Shown one piece after another: positions 40,067 through 41,701 of a stretch of 41,701 bases of DNA (position 1 is its first letter; every line of letters starts with the position of its first letter). The DNA is taken from positions 1-41,701 of the forward strand of contig JAAYCN010000094.1 of NCBI GenBank assembly GCA_012729755.1, written 5' to 3'. The DNA is from Chloroflexota bacterium. GTDB lineage: Bacteria; Chloroflexota; Anaerolineae; Anaerolineales; Anaerolineaceae. The position numbers and the translations under genes were made by a program. The notes beneath the pieces are model-generated. The model had not been told where the DNA came from and ran no database searches. It saw nothing but the letters and a program-made list of their open reading frames with translations.

Positions 40067-41607
40067 AAGATTGCCTCCATTTCCTCCGGGCTCTGATGCT
40101 TGACACCAAGCATGTAGAACCCCAACTCTTCTTCGGATACATTGCCCGCATCAGGGAATACGCCTGTAATTTCACCTTCAAACATGGCAATAATGCGGTC
40201 AGAAAGACTCATCACTTCTGAAAGGTCGGCTGACACCAACAGCACTGCTGTGCCTTCTGTGCGTTTGCGTACGAGCTGCTCACGGATGAATTCCGTCGCG
40301 CCGACGTCAATACCTCGAGTCGGCTGGGAGGCGATCAGTAAGGTTGGTTCAGAGGTGAATTCCCGCGCGACAATAACTTTCTGCATGTTGCCGCCAGAGA
40401 GAGAACTCACTGGGAGCTCCCCGCTGGGGGTTAAAATGCCGAAATCCTGGATGGCTGTTTCGCCAATCTGTTTGATCGCTTTTACATTCAATGATCCGCC
40501 TTTTGAGAAGGGTTTCTTGAAATATCGATCGACGATCAGGTTGTCATTGATTGAGGCAGAAAGCGCTAAGCCATTGGTGAGTCGGTCTTCAGGAATATGA
40601 CTCACTTTTGCCTGGCGCACCTGCCGAGGCGTCTGGTTGAGTACAGGCTTGCCTTCCATCAGCGCATTGCCAGAACTGGCTGGCCTCAAACCAGTCAATA
40701 TTTCAACGAGTTCTGTTTGACCATTGCCTTCCACCCCGGCAATACCCAGAATTTCGCCTTCATAAATATTGAACGAAACATTGTGGAGCATCCGCCTGCC
40801 CGTATCTGTGATGTAATTCAAATTTTGAACTTCCATCACCTTTTTGCCCCTGGTTCTTGGCGGTTTCTTCACATCCAGGAAAACCTTGCGGCCAACCATC
40901 ATCGTTGCCATGCTTTCCTGGGTGGCATTTTTTGTTTCCATGGTTCCCACAATTTTTCCCTGCCGCAAGACGGTTAGACGATCTGAGACCGCCTTAACCT
41001 CCTTGAGCTTGTGGGTAATAAAGATTACCGTTTTACCTTGGTCAACGAGTTTTCGGATAGCGAGAAATAATTCCTGAGTTTCCTGAGGCGTCAAAACAGC
41101 AGTAGGCTCATCCATAATCAGGATGTTTGCGCCGCGATAAAGAGTTTTCAGGATTTCTACTCTCTGACGCATACCTACGTTGATCGAGTCAACGGTTGCG
41201 TCCGGATCAACACGCAGGCCATATTTCTGAGAGAGTTCTTTGGTAATCGTACGGGCTTTCTCATGATCTAAGAACCCACCACTAAGGGGTTCTTCGCCGA
41301 GAACAATATTCTCTGCGACTGTGAAGGATGGCACCAACATGAAGTTCTGGTAGACCATCCCAATGCCAGCTTGAATTGCGTCCTTCGGGCTGTTAAAGTG
41401 CATTTGTTCGCCGTCAACGAAGATCTCACCTGCGGTAGGCTGTTCAGCTCCATAAATAATCTTCATCAGAGTCGATTTGCCGGCACCATTTTCCCCGACC
41501 AACGCGTGGATTTCTCCTTTTTCCACAGAGAAATTAATGCCGTTATTTGCAACTACCCCATTAGGATAGATCTTGACGATGTCCTTTAATTCAATAATGG
41601 GTGTCAT
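40063..41607 (-). CDS. ABC transporter ATP-binding protein, two cassettes (YufO/NupO-like)
   Basis: 514 residues with two ABC domains. Domain 1: Walker A GENGAGKST (38-46), Q-loop VYQNF, signature-like SINVGMRQRVEILKTLYR and Walker B ILIMDEPTAVLTP. Domain 2: degenerate Walker A GVEGNGQTEL, signature LSGGNMQK and Walker B-like LLIASQPTRGIDVGA. The degenerate second site is normal for sugar/nucleoside importers of this type. It powers the two permeases. The expected BmpA-like substrate-binding lipoprotein is not in the window and would lie upstream, past the right edge. AGGAGGAAG precedes ATG 41607. Confidence 0.94.
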   Translation of the reverse strand: MTPIIELKDIVKIYPNGVVANNGINFSVEKGEIHALVGENGAGKSTLMKIIYGAEQPTAGEIFVDGEQMHFNSPKDAIQAGIGMVYQNFMLVPSFTVAENIVLGEEPLSGGFLDHEKARTITKELSQKYGLRVDPDATVDSINVGMRQRVEILKTLYRGANILIMDEPTAVLTPQETQELFLAIRKLVDQGKTVIFITHKLKEVKAVSDRLTVLRQGKIVGTMETKNATQESMATMMVGRKVFLDVKKPPRTRGKKVMEVQNLNYITDTGRRMLHNVSFNIYEGEILGIAGVEGNGQTELVEILTGLRPASSGNALMEGKPVLNQTPRQVRQAKVSHIPEDRLTNGLALSASINDNLIVDRYFKKPFSKGGSLNVKAIKQIGETAIQDFGILTPSGELPVSSLSGGNMQKVIVAREFTSEPTLLIASQPTRGIDVGATEFIREQLVRKRTEGTAVLLVSADLSEVMSLSDRIIAMFEGEITGVFPDAGNVSEEELGFYMLGVKHQSPEEMEAIL

Positions 41608-41701
41608 CTTCCTCCTAAAGAAACTCTGCTGGAAACATGTTTCCAGCAGAGTTTCTTTAGGAGGAAGATGACACCCATTATTGAATTAAAGGACATCGTC
41701 A
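41574..41701. repeat. Perfect 128-bp palindrome at the window end
   Basis: The sequence is an exact inverted repeat centred between 41637 and 41638, with 64-nt arms reaching the last base. The right arm repeats, in reverse orientation, the ribosome site and first codons of the ABC ATPase gene (MTPIIELKDIV read on the plus strand from 41668). The inner part, about 41617-41658 (AAAGAAACTCTGCTGGAAAC then its complement), could be a genuine hairpin terminator of an upstream gene. The outer part is probably a fold-back assembly artefact. Confidence 0.93.

Noticed and set aside
40063-41607. Degenerate second Walker A in the ABC ATPase as a sign of decay
   Set aside because: A changed second nucleotide site is usual in double-cassette sugar and nucleoside importers.
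1-41701. CRISPR arrays, insertion sequences or prophage genes
   Set aside because: No regularly spaced repeats, transposase, integrase or phage structural genes were found; only small local repeats exist.

Overview
The window reads as a chromosomal segment from an anaerobic Chloroflexota bacterium, most likely class Anaerolineae. This is inferred from the gene families and their order (a DUF2085 membrane protein, mreBCD-PBP2-minC-rodA, a large multi-GAF SpoIIE phosphatase, and many PfkB kinases and nucleoside hydrolases), from roughly balanced base composition, and from frequent AT-rich -10 boxes close to start codons. No database search was possible, so the taxonomy is tentative.

Region 1 (1-9.2 kb). 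A truncated ParA-type ATPase lies downstream of a PfkB sugar kinase, both on the minus strand. Next are a 12-TM membrane protein and a divergent gene that joins a ParB/sulfiredoxin-like domain to two UspA-like domains. A two-gene unit follows: an RsbW-like anti-sigma kinase overlapping a 1265-residue multi-GAF SpoIIE/RsbU phosphatase.

Region 2 (9.2-18.2 kb). This is a run of housekeeping genes on both strands: radC, an RluA-type pseudouridine synthase, a zinc-ribbon protein, a secreted SH3-like protein, a patatin, smpB, a Tat-exported L,D-transpeptidase, and a tightly overlapped set of DUF2085 protein, pgeF/yfiH, yggS and yggT. A coiled-coil zinc-ribbon protein converges on yggT.

Region 3 (18.2-26.5 kb). 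The cell-shape operon mreB-mreC-mreD-PBP2-minC-rodA is flanked on both sides by gene-poor DNA carrying a degenerate interspersed repeat. A tRNA-Gln(CUG) with a good promoter and a textbook terminator follows. About 800 bp without a convincing gene comes after it, including about 320 bp rich in complementary segments that could be a structured RNA.

Region 4 (26.5-41.7 kb). This is a large, mostly minus-strand catabolic cluster: a two-cassette ABC ATPase and two permeases of the BMP/nucleoside (NupOPQ-like) type, an ADP-ribosylglycohydrolase-fold protein, a TrpF-like barrel without the TrpF catalytic cysteine, two PfkB kinases, two nucleoside hydrolases, a double-SIS protein, a BtpA/SgcQ barrel, a PfkB protein with Asn in place of the catalytic Asp, a YjbQ protein and a GRP-like transporter. 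A further PfkB kinase sits on the opposite strand. The common theme is cleavage, isomerisation and phosphorylation of ribosides or other N-glycosides. The substrate is not identifiable from sequence alone.

The last 128 bases form a perfect palindrome that folds back into the start of the ABC gene, so the end of the window is probably an assembly artefact around a real hairpin.
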